Origin: Gymnogyps californianus
Taxonomy: Eukaryota > Chordata > Aves > Accipitriformes > Cathartidae
Direction of reading: 5' to 3'
Assembly (NCBI RefSeq): GCF_018139145.2
Contig: NC_059475.1
Location: 19,286,937-19,350,936 of the forward strand
DNA length: 64,000 nucleotides
Of this stretch, positions 1 to 12,500 are shown piece after piece (the first letter of the stretch is position 1; the number at the start of each line of letters is the position of its first letter). Both the position numbers and the translations under genes were made by a program. The notes beneath the pieces are model-generated. The model was not told where the DNA came from. It did not search any database and was given only the letters and a program-made list of their open reading frames with translations.

Positions 1-52
1 CAATTTAATTTGGGACAAAATCTTAGAAATAGATCAGCATAAAACTACTTAC
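1..52 (-). other. Start of intron 2 of the secreted-protein gene
   Basis: This begins with the donor GTAAGTAG (52-45, minus strand) after exon 2. Only 52 bases are visible, so the next exon is outside the window. Confidence 0.6.
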
Positions 53-124
53 ATTTTTGTCGCTGCAGGATGGATGGAGAAACATAGTTTGATTTTGTCT
101 GTTGTTCATCATCCTGGGCTTGAA
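53..124 (-). CDS. Exon 2 of the same unrecognised secreted protein gene (72 nt, phase 1-1)
   Basis: On the minus strand the acceptor CTCCACTTTTTGATGCAG ends at 125. A branch-point-like CTAAC (153-149) sits about 25 bases before it. The exon of 72 bases is open in the phase set by exon 1 and ends in AAAAAT followed by the consensus donor GTAAGTAG. It encodes, after the shared Val, a short polar stretch beginning Q-A-Q-D-D-E-Q-Q and continuing through N-Y-V-S-P-S to a basic end Q-R-Q-K. It is acidic then basic, has no cysteine, and looks like the N-terminal spacer or propeptide of a secreted protein. A symmetrical phase 1-1 exon can be skipped without breaking frame. The remaining exons would lie left of the window. 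Length and family cannot be judged from 48 residues. Confidence 0.72.
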
Positions 125-2070
125 CTGCATCAAAAAGTGGAGGAAAATGTTAGTGTCTAATTCTCTTGAGTTCCCTCGTAATTTCTCAATTATATCTGTT
201 TAAACATGCAACAATCAGTATATCAAAAATCAGCAAAGCTACGTTCAAGTACAGGAGGTCAGATTTGCATCAGGACCTGTGCTACATGCAACCATGATGG
301 CCATATACCACTCCTTCAGCTTTTTTTTTTTTTTCCTAATAAATTACCGCAAGGAAGCCATCAAAAACATGCCTGTGATAATTTGAGCAGATCCTTATTC
401 TGTTATTGTCACAGTACCCCTGGATGCCCTTATAAGCTTTTCAGATAAAGGACTTCATTTTCTTAGTTTTTATGATCACTGTGTGCTTTAAGCATCAGTC
501 AAACCCTTTGCCTAGCCAGAGGGCTTTAAAAATAGGTCCCTTTTTTACAGGAAGAATTCATTTTAGAGTTAGAGGACTGATCTCTGTCCTCTCTTACTGA
601 AAGCCAAAGTTACTCTGTATTTTACAGTTTCAAGCACTTTTTGTAAGAAGCAGCAGAAGGAAAATAAACGCACAAGCCACACAGAAAGAAATAGGGCTTT
701 CTAATAGATGTATTCGTGACTGTTGATTTTGCCCCAAAGCAAAACTTTCTGTTTCCAGCAAAGAAACCATTTTTCATTCCATTCCACTGCGGCATCAGAA
801 TAGGAATACACACAAAATCTGCATTGGCCAGAAGTGCTTTTAACGCACCGCTTAGTGAGAGTTCATCAGAGGGCAGGTTGCAGGGGAAGCTATGCTGGCC
901 AGAGAAAACCGAAAAGGCAGGCTCACCCTTTGCTGCATCCCACAACAAGGGCAGTCTGTGGGTAGCACCGCTAGAGGGGCTAATGCTGAAATCAGAGCTG
1001 CAGGGAGCTCCGTAAATCCCTTCTTTTTTGCACCAGCTGGGGGTCTGCAGCTGGTGTTGGAAGGACACTTTGTGCCCGTTTTAAGCTGTGAACCGTTCAG
1101 TGCTTCTGGGCTCCTCTTCTCCACTGCCTAGCCTCAGAGAGCTTTTTTTTCTCTCTCCATGCACTGTATGGCTCCAACACTCTGCCTCATGCCATATGCA
1201 TTGCAGATTGCTGTTTCCATTGTATGGTGTGGTAATGCTACAGCTAGTCTTTTGATGGGCTATTCTTTGACACTACCACTTTTTAACATAGGTTAGTGTG
1301 GAATTACCTGGAGGTAGGAAAAAGTAAAATAATACAATAGGATCTGCATCTGAGATCAAAATGCACTAAAAACTAACATTGTTGTTACCTTAAACTTTAA
1401 GGGAAATTAACAGGTGAAGTATATGTAAAAAAGATTTCCACTCATCTGTGAGTATTAAGTGCCCTCTTAGAATATTTAAGGCAACTCCATTTGTTTTCAA
1501 CCCATCAAAAACCAACCCTGTGCTCTAAGCTTTTATGCAACCTCATGTGCAAGAATAGATGAACTTTTAAAATCTGTTGTCCAATGTTTTTCAAGCAAAA
1601 TCCCTCCTTTTTTCAATACTGTATCATCAGCTGATAAAACGAACAAAATCTTTAATAATGCATGCAGACAGATTCCACTGTTTTGTTCCTTCCTAAAGCC
1701 ACTTTTGCACCTTTTGGTTTGTGCATTTAGAAATGCTGTACCACCTTGAAGTGGACATCAAAAGCTAAATGCAAATCTTGAGGCATTTTGGTAGAAATGT
1801 GAGTTCCAAGTGAGTTCCACTGAATTCAGTGGAGCTATTCCAAATTTTGACTGGAGAAAATAGGATGAAAGCATGGACTACAATACAAATTTTCAAGACA
1901 GTTAATTTCCTCTTCTTAGGAAGCAAAGTAATTGTAACAGAAAAGAAAATCTTGCATAAAGCTAACAGGTTCATTAGCTTCACAAAGCCAAGGAAAAAAA
2001 GTTTCAAACTCTGAAGCACGTTATAAATTCTTTAAAACAGTAAAAACACCAAGCAAGTGAATCTTCCTAC
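125..2070 (-). other. Intron 1 of the secreted-protein gene (1,946 bp)
   Basis: The interval is bounded by a GT donor at 2070-2069 and an AG acceptor at 126-125 on the minus strand. It contains a T14 tract at 321-334 and a GC-richer patch around 620-1130 with overlapping open frames on both strands. A 148-codon minus-strand frame (1068-622) lies inside it. That frame matches nothing I know and has no clear matching splice sites, so I treat it as intronic chance coding. No repeat family is obvious. Confidence 0.65.
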
Positions 2071-2143
2071 CTGTGATCTGTATGAAGGCAAGTGCTAGTA
2101 TTGATATCCATAGTGGTATTCGCATCCCACCACCTGTGCCCAT
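2071..2143 (-). CDS. Exon 1 (coding part) of an unrecognised secreted or membrane protein gene: signal peptide
   Basis: Read on the minus strand, the ATG at 2143-2141 opens a 24-codon frame plus one base. It starts M-G-T-G-G-G-M-R and runs into the hydrophobic core IPLWISILALAFIQI, a typical signal peptide. The ATG has A at -3 and G at +4, a strong context; a second in-frame ATG at codon 7 could also serve. The exon ends ATCACAG, followed by the donor GTAGGAAG, so the intron is phase 1. A TATA box lies 68 bases upstream of the ATG. Joined to the exon at 124-53, the codon across the junction is GTT (Val), and a likely signal-peptidase site follows at V-Q-A. The combination of promoter, start context, signal peptide, donor and phase match makes a real gene likely. 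The N-terminus did not match any family I know, so the mature protein's role is unknown. Confidence 0.78.
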
Positions 2144-2190
2144 CCTCTGGAAGTCCAGTAGAAACTACCGAACAACCTGCCTCTGAGGAA
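2144..2190 (-). other. Predicted 5' UTR of the secreted-protein gene
   Basis: This is the interval between the expected start site (about 30 bases below the TATA box) and the ATG. No upstream ATG is seen in it. The exact start base is inferred, not seen. Confidence 0.5.
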
Positions 2191-2210
2191 ACACCTGTCT
2201 GCTTCCGAGT

Positions 2211-2218
2211 CTTATATA
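2211..2218 (-). promoter_or_regulatory. TATA box of the secreted-protein gene
   Basis: Minus-strand TATATAAG lies 68 bases upstream of the ATG at 2143. Transcription would be expected to start about 25-31 bases downstream, near 2180-2192, giving a 5' UTR of roughly 40-50 bases. A minus-strand CCCCACC motif near 2272-2279, upstream of the TATA box, could bind an Sp1/KLF-type factor, but that is inference from a short match. There is no CpG island, so this looks like a tissue-restricted TATA promoter rather than a housekeeping one. Confidence 0.65.
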
Positions 2219-3229
2219 GTGAGAGAGTAGGTTTTGGCTCAGTTCCCAGATTGTTTCACAAGGTTCTTAAAAGGTGGGGCTTCAGACATTTTAGTTTTCC
2301 TTTGCAGTTGCACAGGTAAATAGAGGATGCTCTGACTTTCCCTCAGGTATTTGCACTCTAGGAGGAGTCTTCTTTCTAGAGGTCTTTTTGATGAAATGTC
2401 AAGAAGTGAGCAGGAAGAATTTTTGCTCAGGCTTAGTCTTCCCAAATTGTTATATATTATGGGATAAATACAATTTAAGGGACTTCTGAGTGACTTTTGA
2501 GCAGGAGCTTGGAATGAATTACTTCACTCTTTTATTTTCCTCCTTATGGTAAATGATGGCAACTTAACTTCTCAAAAAACCCAAAGAAGTTCCATCTGAC
2601 ACAGATTTTTTTTTTTTTTTTTTAAATGAGTTTGCACCTGTCTATGTAGCTACTTGGCCTGTGAAAATGGAGAAATCAAATGCCGTCTAAGGTCAGCATT
2701 TATCCACAGGCCAGGCACAACACAGGACTACGCAGTGAAAATCCTTGAGCATTGGAGAGTCAGTAATATTATGGACCTTTCCTTGAGGGATTCTTCTTCT
2801 CACATGGGCAGTTTTAGTGCTGCATCAGCTGTTTCTCTTCTGAGTAAACATGATTTCACCATAACAAATTAGATTGATTCTACCTACAATAAAAAAGTTA
2901 ATATAGATTTTCTTGGTGATTGCTGTTCCTAGAGACACAAAAAGACTGATTTGCAAGAATGTCCTTTGGAATGTTCCTTATCTTAGGAACAATGAGAAAG
3001 TCAACAATGTTTTGTGAATATGTTAATATATTTATTTACAGCTCTATTACTTTGGTGAATTAACCTTTTATAGTGTTTTACCCTGGGGTGTAGAGAAACA
3101 CAATCTTTCAGTAGGAGGACGGATCCCATAATCCCACATGGGATCAAACAGTTCCTGCAAAGAAGAAGGTACTGCGATGGTCTCAGTATTCTCTGGCAAG
3201 AGGACAAGACATAATTAGGTTTAAAACTG
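2219..3229. other. Proximal upstream region of the secreted-protein gene, non-coding
   Basis: This is unique AT-rich DNA upstream of the TATA box. It contains a T18 tract at 2606-2623. Short open frames are present on both strands and none resembles a known protein. If the promoter call is right, its cis-regulatory elements are most likely here. Confidence 0.45.
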
Positions 3230-3458
3230 GGAATGAAGTTTAGGTTAGACATTGGGGAGAAAATTTCTTTTTGGAAGGATGGTGAAGTACTCATAGGTTG
3301 CAAGATGACTGTTGAATTTCCATCACTAGTGGTTTTTATGAACAGGTTAGAAAAACACCTACCTGAGAATGGTGTAAGTGCTGTTGATAGTGCCCTGGGG
3401 CAGAAGAATAGACTAAATGGCCATTTCAGATTCCTTCAAACATGATTTTCTATGATTT
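3230..3458 (+). repeat. CR1 LINE, 3'-end fragment
   Basis: The plus strand carries the end of CR1 ORF2 and its short 3' UTR. The frame reads F-R-L-D-I-G-E-K-I-S-F, close to the conserved RLDIRKKFF segment near the end of CR1 ORF2. It continues through a region like the usual CR1 tail and ends in TTTTCTATGATTTT, a worn form of the ATTCTATG repeat that closes CR1 elements. It is 5'-truncated, as most CR1 copies are, and diverged enough to be old. Confidence 0.75.
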
Positions 3459-4892
3459 TTTTCTGAAAAATAGTATGTATTCTCTCTGTTGGAGCAGTTA
3501 TATTTGAGGAAGTAACTTCAACATTAAGAGAGAAATAAAAGGCACATTTTTTTCCCTAAGCAGTAAACAGAAGCAAGAAAAGATGCTGTCTTTCCTGAAC
3601 ATTTTAAAAATACAACTGGTTATTAATATTTAAATAAAAGTGACATACCTAAATAAAATTGGAAGTGTTGAGGAAAATAATTGGTCCATTTCAGTCATGA
3701 GTTATACCTCTGGCAACTTCATTGATGTGTAAGTCTGTGGAATTTACCTTAGTGTTATTTAATAAGGAAAAGAAGATGACTACAAGGTACTTGTATATAC
3801 AGAAATACATGCAGTGAAAATTTAAGGGAAATTGCTTACCACTGAAAAATCAATTCATATCAGCAGTTTTTATGCTGTGGTTTCACACACACAGGTTAAC
3901 ATTTCCTGTGTGTTCAGGGAAGTACTATGACCTCTCAGAGATCCCAGTTTGGTCACTACTGATGATTCCCTTTGTATGGCCATTACAAATTAGGCTGAAA
4001 CTGCTTTACAGTTAAATTTAACTTTAAGCTTTAAGGCACCACCAAAAGTGGTTCCCTATATCTGCATTTTTGACTGAAAGTCTCAAATCTCTTATATGTC
4101 ATGGATCACATTATCCTCACACTCCTAAGTGGTTGCTTCATTGATTAATCCTCTTGCCATGTTAACTTCCATTATCTTGTACTGGTTCTTTTTGGAAAGT
4201 ATTATAAAATGTGTCAAAATATGAGACTTGCAAAAATAACTTCCAAATATTTATGATAAATTAATTTAGTAGTATTACTAATTATTCAATGTAATAATTC
4301 CTCTTCAAATTGTATTTTACCTCCATTCACTCAATAGACCTACACAGGTGACATGGGAGAGTATTTTTTTAAGATTGGTTTGGAGTAACATGTCCAGATT
4401 TGTGCAATTGTTTATGATCAAATCAGTGTACAGTTGACTGCATAAGCAGAAGTAGTAATATATTAGAAAAAATTATTGATATATATATTTTTTATTTTTT
4501 TTAACAGAAAAGAAAATAGCTTCTGACATTGCATTTGATGTGAAAACCCTAACACTTCTTTCTATAGCTTCTCTTTCTTTTTCATGGGATCATATTCCTA
4601 CTCTCTGCATCTGCAATATTAAATTAAATGAAACATTTCAGTAAAAGAGTTGTTAGCAGTTTCAGATCCATTCTTTTTAATACTACATGATCAAATGCTC
4701 CATGGTGATGATGTTATTCACACATCTTACTCATGATTTCTAAATCTGGTTCTTCGTAAGAAAAAATGAGACCTTCATATCTTATTTTCATATATCCTCT
4801 CTGTAGAATGCAAATAAAATGTCATGCAAATTTGGTTAGCTTTCAGATGCAGTAATGGTTGAAATCAGTGTCTCCATTTATATTTCTAAGAG

Positions 4893-4947
4893 ATAGAATG
4901 ATGGACTCATAGAGACATGCAGAAGGTGTCTAGTCCACCTAGTGCTA
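4893..4947 (-). repeat. Possible worn CR1 3' end
   Basis: The plus-strand order AGAATGATGGACTCATAGAG then GTCTAGTCCACC resembles the reverse complement of CR1 3' ends (AGAATCATAGAATC ... AGTCCAACC). The match is loose and short. Confidence 0.35.
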
Positions 4948-6701
4948 TATTGGAGTAGTTTCATTTTGAGGGAGGGATAAACGCATTTGTAATTGATAGA
5001 AACTATGGCATTTCCTCTGTGCCAGCACTAAAATACAGGTTAACAAGGATCTGTCTGCTGGCCTTTTCTCTGGGTGGTCATTTGCCCACTTCTGAGGCCA
5101 AGTTTAAGCTCCAGAATTGGTTCTGGGACGTTAGACTTTGCATTCAGCTGAAGTACCATTCTGATTGTCCCTAATTTTTGATCTGTGCAAATTCAAACCC
5201 ATGTTTTTTATCTGAAAGTTTCTATGGAAAAGTGATGCAACTGATCAGTTTCTACTCAAAAGGTATTCATTAACATTATAGGTGTTCTCTTAATTATGTG
5301 AAAATGAACTACATTTCAAACAGTTGCAGTAGGTATTTTATCGTATGATATGATATAGTCTATCTAAAGTAAAGCTATAGTTAAAGACTGAAATAGGGAT
5401 ACAACTCTTTTTATGTCCTTTACTAGATCTTAGTCAAACATGGTGCCATTGATCCATTCCTTTACTTCCAAATGCTTAGATAGAACTCATTGATTGAAAA
5501 TCAAATCACATTAATACCTGAGATTTGAAACCTGTTTAATTAACATGAGTAGTTCTCCTGCTGTCTTTTAGTGTGTACATTGTAGAGGACCAAGTACATA
5601 ATGCTCTGATCTCCATTGCAGCCTCTATGCTTTACTGTAAAACAGGTAATGTGTAATATGGTTAGGAACTATTTCTGGTTTTATTTCTATTATCTGTTCA
5701 TTTCAAAGGTTGCAGTGTCATTTCAAAGAACCCAAGCAAAGCATAACAAGTTAAATCAGGCATTGGAAGCTGTCTAGCTGCAACATAAGAGGCCAGTTTA
5801 CACCAATATGACTGGGAAGTAAAATATATTGAGTATAGTATCTCTCATTTTGTGTAACAGTTTTCCTTTGGGAAGAAATTCAGTCACAGAACATCTTAGA
5901 GTCCTGCATTAAGACATTCCACCTATGCAAAGTTAGTAAAGAGACCTCAGTTTATAAGTATTGCATGTCAAATATACCCATGCTTTTATGTTAACCAATT
6001 TCCTTTTCCTAGGAAAGATCTGAAATATAGTGTGGACTGGGTCAGGTGGACAATAGCATTAGCACAATAATGTGAGATTACCACGAGTTCCCAGAGTAAC
6101 CCTGCACTGGTATGAGGTGTTTTCCCTGTAATAAAACATTCAGAGGTTGAACAGCATTGTTTTAGCCTATGCCTTCCTTCACATCTTTTCTGCAACTCCA
6201 GTGCCAAATTTCAGGTTGTCATTCCCAGGATTTTTGCATACAGAATAACCCTTCTCATGACTGGCTGCTTCTGACATCTGTATCATTACTGTTTCTTTGC
6301 TTCAGATCTACCTGCAATCAATGCTGCTCTGCATTCTTCTCTTCCTCTTCTTCCTCCAGTGTCCTTTATCTTCTTCTTGATGTACCCAGTTGAAGACAAC
6401 TTGGGATCTGTTTTTTTTTTCAGAGTATTTGGTGTTACATACAATGCTATGTGTTCAGAGTATGGCTTCCATTGGTTTCAGCAGTAACTGAATGCTCAGC
6501 ACTTCTGCACGTTCAGTCTCAGTGTTTCAAGCTGATTGTCCAGAAAATGAAGAATGCACAGTTAAAAACCACAATTATAATTTGATATAAATCTTTTAAC
6601 TGGCATCACAAATGAACTTTGTGGCATTCAAGCAGCTTGATGATACTGTCCTTGCTCTTTTCAGCGTTTCCCTCATTCAGTCACTTCAAATTTAAGTTCT
6701 G

Positions 6702-6730
6702 CAACAAACAAACAAATAAACAAACAAAAC
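6702..6730 (+). repeat. (AAAC)n microsatellite
   Basis: The interval is about seven units of CAAA with one T substitution. Confidence 0.85.
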
Positions 6731-7789
6731 AGGAAATCTTAAAGACAATTTTACCAGAAAGATCCCTGCAATGCTCTGAGTAAGAGAAGGTTCTGCAGAA
6801 AAATATAATGTCCATCCTGTACCACGAGGAGTATGAACATAGGGGCCAGAGTAAGGTTTCCATGTTGACTGAACACGTCCAGGATATCTCTGTGTGTAAA
6901 GGGGATAAACACTTAAGCCTCTTTATAGCTTGTAAACACAGACACTGCAACTGTGCATACTAATATTTGCAATTGGTATTGTAGACTAAAAAATTGATGT
7001 ACACACATACTTGAGGACATATTTATGTTGTGCAGTGGTGCATGTTGCAGAGATCCCTCTGCTAGCAACAGCCAAGGTAAATTTATAATAGGAAATAGTG
7101 TTACTACATTGATATGAAGTTGCAGCTAAGAGAATTTGCCTTTCTCTGAGGCACTGACACTGCAACATTGTGTTTGGGACCTAAGCTGATATCTCTACCC
7201 AGGGCTGTACTGTGCCGTATGGTCATAGCAGCACTGCCTAAAGCCAGCTGAAAGTTGGACTCTGTTATGTAGTGCAATAGTGCCCCAAAAGAAAAAGTTA
7301 GTCTTTAGAAACAATTGGTAAGTGTTCGAAGGCTCAGAGAAATAAATCGTACAACTACTAAAAAAATGGGTGAAACGGAGTGCTGAGCTGAGCAGTATAT
7401 CTAAACCCTCAAACGGACCTATTAGTGACGCACAACCTCAAAAAAGTCTACATGTTAGAATACTCTGGTGGACATCATTCTGCTGAATGACACTCAGATA
7501 CATTTGTAATAATATAAACAACGGACTGTGTAAGAAGTGGATAAATACATACTATTACCACTAGCGAGTTTTGTCAGAAGTCCTATAATTAATGGAAGTC
7601 ATACAGTTCTTCCTCCACTGGACCTTTCCAAATATACCCTTAGTTTAAATCTGTAGCAGACTTTCTTTATCCAAGAAGTGCATGGAAGATATATCAAATG
7701 AATGCAAACAAAGACCAACATGGAGAAGGAAACAAAATCCTTTAGTCCATGTATGATTGAAGACTCTGAAAAATTAATTAAGTTTATAG

Positions 7790-7845
7790 CTGTGTTATAA
7801 AAGTTAGAAGAGACCTCTTTAGTATTTCAATTCAAATATTGCCAT
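7790..7845 (-). repeat. Possible worn CR1 3' end
   Basis: AGTTAGAAGAGACCTCTTTAG followed by an AT-rich continuation resembles the reverse complement of the CR1 tail (GGTTGGAAGAGACCTCT...). Only about 25 bases align by eye. Confidence 0.3.
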
Positions 7846-7910
7846 TCATTTTAATAATTAAATTTTCTGTTATGTCATCCTCCTTGAGGGGAAAATATAT
7901 TGCATGGGGT

Positions 7911-7933
7911 GGGTGTGTGTCTGTGTGTGTGTT
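7911..7933 (+). repeat. (TG)n microsatellite, imperfect
   Basis: GGGTGTGTGT is followed by CTGTGTGTGTGTT, interrupted once by C. Confidence 0.8.
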
Positions 7934-9295
7934 GAATCCCTGTTGTAAAATAACTTCTAAAAGTTCCTTTTCTGTATTTAGCATGTCAGTTTACGAATTT
8001 AGATAATAGTACAGCAGAAAGACTTAAACTAATGGAAGATTAGTTGGACAAAATACAGGGAGGTACAAATTGACCACAAATTAATTTCACTTGGAAATTT
8101 GGATAAGGTTTGTAAGCGTCAAACAATTGCCATCAGTTCTGCAAGACCTTATTGCAGTAGCAGGGATCAGGACCATAAGTACTTTGAAGACAATCCTGAT
8201 GTTCACTCATGTGGTTATTGGTATGATGCTTTATATTAACATTGTCTTCATCCATTGTTTTATTTTTAGTTTAGTAAATTTTATGCAAAGCTTCTATTTA
8301 TTTTTATAAAATATTATTAAGTTTGCAAGGTCAAAGCACTGGGAGGTTTTGGTGTTAAGACCATCAGTGCAGTTTCATGAGATCGATAGTTTTAAATTAC
8401 ATGAGTGAAATATTATGTTTCTTAGAGAGTTCTTGCTTTTTTTAGATAGAGCTTAGATAATGAGTATCTCTTCAGTCATTTGTTTAATTATTTTTAACTA
8501 TGTGTCCTAAGACTTTGTTACTGTGTGTTATTCAAACCTTACTCTGAGTATAGACTCATCAATTTTCTCGGTTACTTTTCTGTGATGCCCATCACTGGAG
8601 TACCTGAGAAGTTAATCAATAGTAATGTATTGCTTTTGAAAATATGTTTGGAAATACTTGGGGTTTATTATCTTTGTTTTATGTATTGCTAGACGAGGCA
8701 TAGGAAAGTTATGGGTATCCAGTAATTTTAGGTGAACAGTCTAACACTCCTAGGATTGATTTTTGAAAGTACTGAGCTTTATTTTGGTAGTGTGCATGTT
8801 TAGAGTGTAGACTTCAGGTAGAACTGTGAAGGTCCCACAGTTCTGCAGCTGAGATGCTGAAGTGTTCAGCACGGCATCCAGAAGAAAACAAATCACTGAC
8901 TGAAAATTTCAGTTTAAACAGATATGTGCAGCATCGTGAAAGAACTATTCAAATTGCAGGAGAAATTGAATCCATTTCAACATGGTGACATCTCTGTGCC
9001 ACATTCACTCTGCAACAGCCAAATTCTCCAGGCAATGAGAAAGAGAACTGTAGACAACCATCACACTCACAACATGCCCTCATTCAACCTCGAATCCGGG
9101 TTCACCCTCCCTACAGCAGGTGCTTGATGTGCACCCAGTGAAATAGAAACCCAGTGGAGAACAGCAGGATCCAATCATATACTTAGAGATTGTGTAATAC
9201 TGCATACGCACAAAGATGGCACTTTACAACTTCAGATAGCTTGCACTCATTACTCATGTAAGTAATCCTTCCTCATTGAGACTGAGCGGGTAGAG

Positions 9296-9319
9296 GAGAA
9301 CTTCTCATGAGAAATTCTC
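9296..9319. repeat. 24-bp near-perfect palindrome
   Basis: GAGAACTTCTCATGAGAA continues with ATTCTC. The two halves are reverse complements except for one mismatched pair. Confidence 0.7.
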
Positions 9320-9532
9320 ATTTCTCTGGGCTCTATGTTGTAAGTTATCATAGAGCATGGTTTTTAGATATATTCTCTAAATATGCATCATGGAGGTGAC
9401 TAATAGGTCTGCACGGTTTGCTAAGCTGAGCTGTCAGCCTCCTTATCATTTTGGAATGCCAAAGTATGATATAAAACAAGAATGCTGTCAAACTTGAGCA
9501 CCTAGACTTGTACTGTATCAAACATTCAATAC

Positions 9533-9557
9533 GTCAGTGGACGAATTGTCCGCTGAC
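9533..9557. repeat. Inverted repeat, 10-bp arms, 5-base loop
   Basis: GTCAGTGGAC and GTCCGCTGAC flank GAATT, with a single mismatch between the arms. It could form a hairpin. No flanking transposon is recognised. Confidence 0.7.
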
Positions 9558-12500
9558 CTCTTTTATAGTCAGTTTTTGGCTTTCTTGATCTGAAAACTAT
9601 GAAAATCCTTATCTGCTTTGATCCGTTGCTGCAAGTGACTGAAAACTGGTGTTGCATGTTCATGTTTTGTACATAAGAACTCTATTGACTGAAATTTCTT
9701 CCCTTGACCTGAAATGACTGCCAGAGTTATGGATGAGTAGAAGATGATTCTGCTGCTTTCTATTGTTATAATCAGGCAAACTTTATCAATGGCAGTTCGA
9801 CTGTCAAACAGTTCAGTAGGAGTATGACGTTGTAAGCTGGTAGTGATTGCCGTAGCCATTGTCTAATTTTAACAGAGTACATCTTCTAACTCTGCAGCTC
9901 CTTCAAGTGCTAACAATATTTCTGACTGAATAAAGGCAAAGTCTGCATCATTAGTAATAAAGTGAACAGAGAGAATCCCACATAGACTTCAGATCTGAAG
10001 CAGATTTTGGTGAGTTGCTGATTAAGAAAGTAAGACTAAATTATAAACTGTTTCTAGTCACCCTAGAAATCCTAATGACATTTCTAGATTTCCTGGACAG
10101 TGTCAAATTCACCTAGTTTTCATAATAGAAATGGTATTCAAGTACTTAATTTCTAGAGGATAGATTTGGCTTTTCATTTGCTTCCCTAGGTTTTCAAACA
10201 CTTGGTCTTCTTCTGTATCTCATCTCTCTCTTGATACAGTGGCCATTGTGGTAAGGTGGAATATGTGGAAATTTTTTGTGAAATTTTATCTTCCTGATAC
10301 TTTTGTCCTTACTTTTGTCCTACATTATGTTGTCTTAAGACTTATTCTGTGTGTGGTTAGTTCTGATACATGCTTGTGGGCTGAAGCCATTATACAGGTA
10401 CAGAGCAGAAGAGCTATGATTCCTTTTGCATGACACAACAAAGCACGTTTATCTCTTGCTTATATTGCCCCACAACTAGCTTTAGGGAAACACCCCTCTG
10501 TCAGTTCTTCATGTGCCTTCTGTACTTTTTTCCCTTCTTTTGAGAATACGGTATGTGATAGAACAAGAGTATTTGTGCTAGAATGTATTGAACTTATTGG
10601 CTGCAATATATTATTTGTGTATGTTTCAATTTCGTAACTGAAAAAATAGTAGATCCTGCTTATTGGTGAAAACACTAAGCCCTGTTGTTGAGTAAGTTCA
10701 AGCAATTTTGTGGAAAGCAAGCTTTTGACTGTTGACTCAAGCTAAGCTCAACACTGTTATCCATTCCCCTCTTAATAAAATAGGAATGTTGTTACTGTTT
10801 CTGGAAAGTGTTTTGGACACTACAGATAGAAAACTCTGCATTACAGCAAATAAGATACGCAATAATGAATGCATCAAATGTGGATCTGAACTGACAATCT
10901 TACAATCTCTATGCAGTGGATGCTGAAGAGATCTGAAGAAAGCTTGTCCATTGTAGAATTAATTACATGATCATGGAAATGGCTGCAAAACATATTTCTG
11001 TAAAAGGCTGACTTTTGTGGAAATTGAAAGTGAAGTAGTTTTTCTTACTGAAGTTTATCTCAGATTAATATTGACACAAAGGGTTGTCTTCCGTTATTAG
11101 CCTTATCAATGCAATAACATTTTTGATAGAGAAAATGTTGTCATGAAATGAGGAGACATTTTTTCTGTCTTTACAAGAAGGAACAAATAAATTAGTCTAC
11201 TACAATCCTTAGAAAGAAAAAGAAAAATTTGATGTTTCACAGCAGACAGTGAGCTCTTAAGCTTTCTGAAACAAGCATAATCCAGAAGGCTGTCCATCTC
11301 CATTTTCTGTTTCTGTCGAACAAGAAGAGAAACAGGAAAAGTAAGTTTGCTTTTATGGTGTGGATCCTGCAGTTTTGGAACTCCTTTGTATGCTCATTTG
11401 TTCTCTCTGAATCATTCTTGCAAACAGGTGGGGAGCGCTTTCTTTTCTTACAGGTTTTGGATTGAATTCAAGACTCCAGGAAACTCAAGTCTCTCATGCT
11501 GGTATACTTTCAAAGTAGTTCAGCATAACTCAGTTGAGCTGCGCATAAGTAAACCTGCATGTGAATTCCATGCTTTTCCAAGATACTCCAAACAACTTCT
11601 AGTACATTTCAAGACTCAAAGATTTAAAGCCATGAGAGAGCATTGTGATCATTTTTGTTGAACCAGACCTCCTCTGTAACCCAGACTACACTCTCATACA
11701 CTTTTTATCCTGTACTTTTTTCATGTAAGTTACCAATTTACATTTGATTGAGGGCAAATCATTTAGGCAAACATCCCTTCTTGGCTCAGAGATTACAAAG
11801 ACAGCGAATTGACTGCATCTGTTGATAAGCTGTTCTAGTTGTTATATACTCAACATTGCTAAATGACAGTCTTATTTTTCTAAGGGAAGAGTCGAGGAGA
11901 GGAAGCATACATACATCAGCAGCTGAAGCATTGCCCAGCTGAGCACTAAGTCAGTTTGCTGAAAGATTGATGTTAAAATTTGACTAAAATAGGTTTGACT
12001 GCCTTGTTTTTCATGGAGAGTTTCAGCTCCCAGGAACTCAGTCCATTTTTATCCCACGTCAAGTGAAGGTGGATCAGACCAAGACAAAATACTGCCTGTA
12101 GGTGAAAAAAGAGAGAGAACCCATTCACTGTGTTAGGAATCATTTGAGTTGCATGTAACCAGAGGTGTTCTGACCACATTGGAGCTGTACAATGGTCACT
12201 TCAGTTTACTCTTTTAGGCTTTGTGGTGTATTTCAACTTTGCTGTAAGTGCTGCGTATCAAAATGCTTAAATGATTTTGTGTTTTGTCTTACAATTTGTA
12301 TAATGCTTAGTGACTACTGAGTTATTTATGCACGTTATGGCTTGAAGCTCCATCAAGCTAGACCTCCATTTGAACGAGCTTGTCATGACTCACATGAATT
12401 CATTGAGTTTACACTGATTAAGCTAGCTGAGGAAATACAAGATGTTTTCTTACTACAATCACTTTCCCCTCTAGTGGTTCCAAGCTGAATTTATAAGTAT

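Larger units (their letters stand above)
3459..9295. other. Intergenic, no recognisable gene
   Basis: AT-rich DNA with only short, unrelated open frames. It holds an (AAAC)n tract at 6702-6730, a TG-rich simple repeat at 7911-7933 and two weak CR1-like 3' ends (listed separately). I see no promoter, splice pair or RNA gene that I can support. Confidence 0.5.

Noticed and set aside
622..1068. 148-codon minus-strand frame as an exon of the left-edge gene
   Set aside because: It lies between the two supported exons. It has no clear acceptor and donor pair in phase, and overlapping frames are open on both strands.
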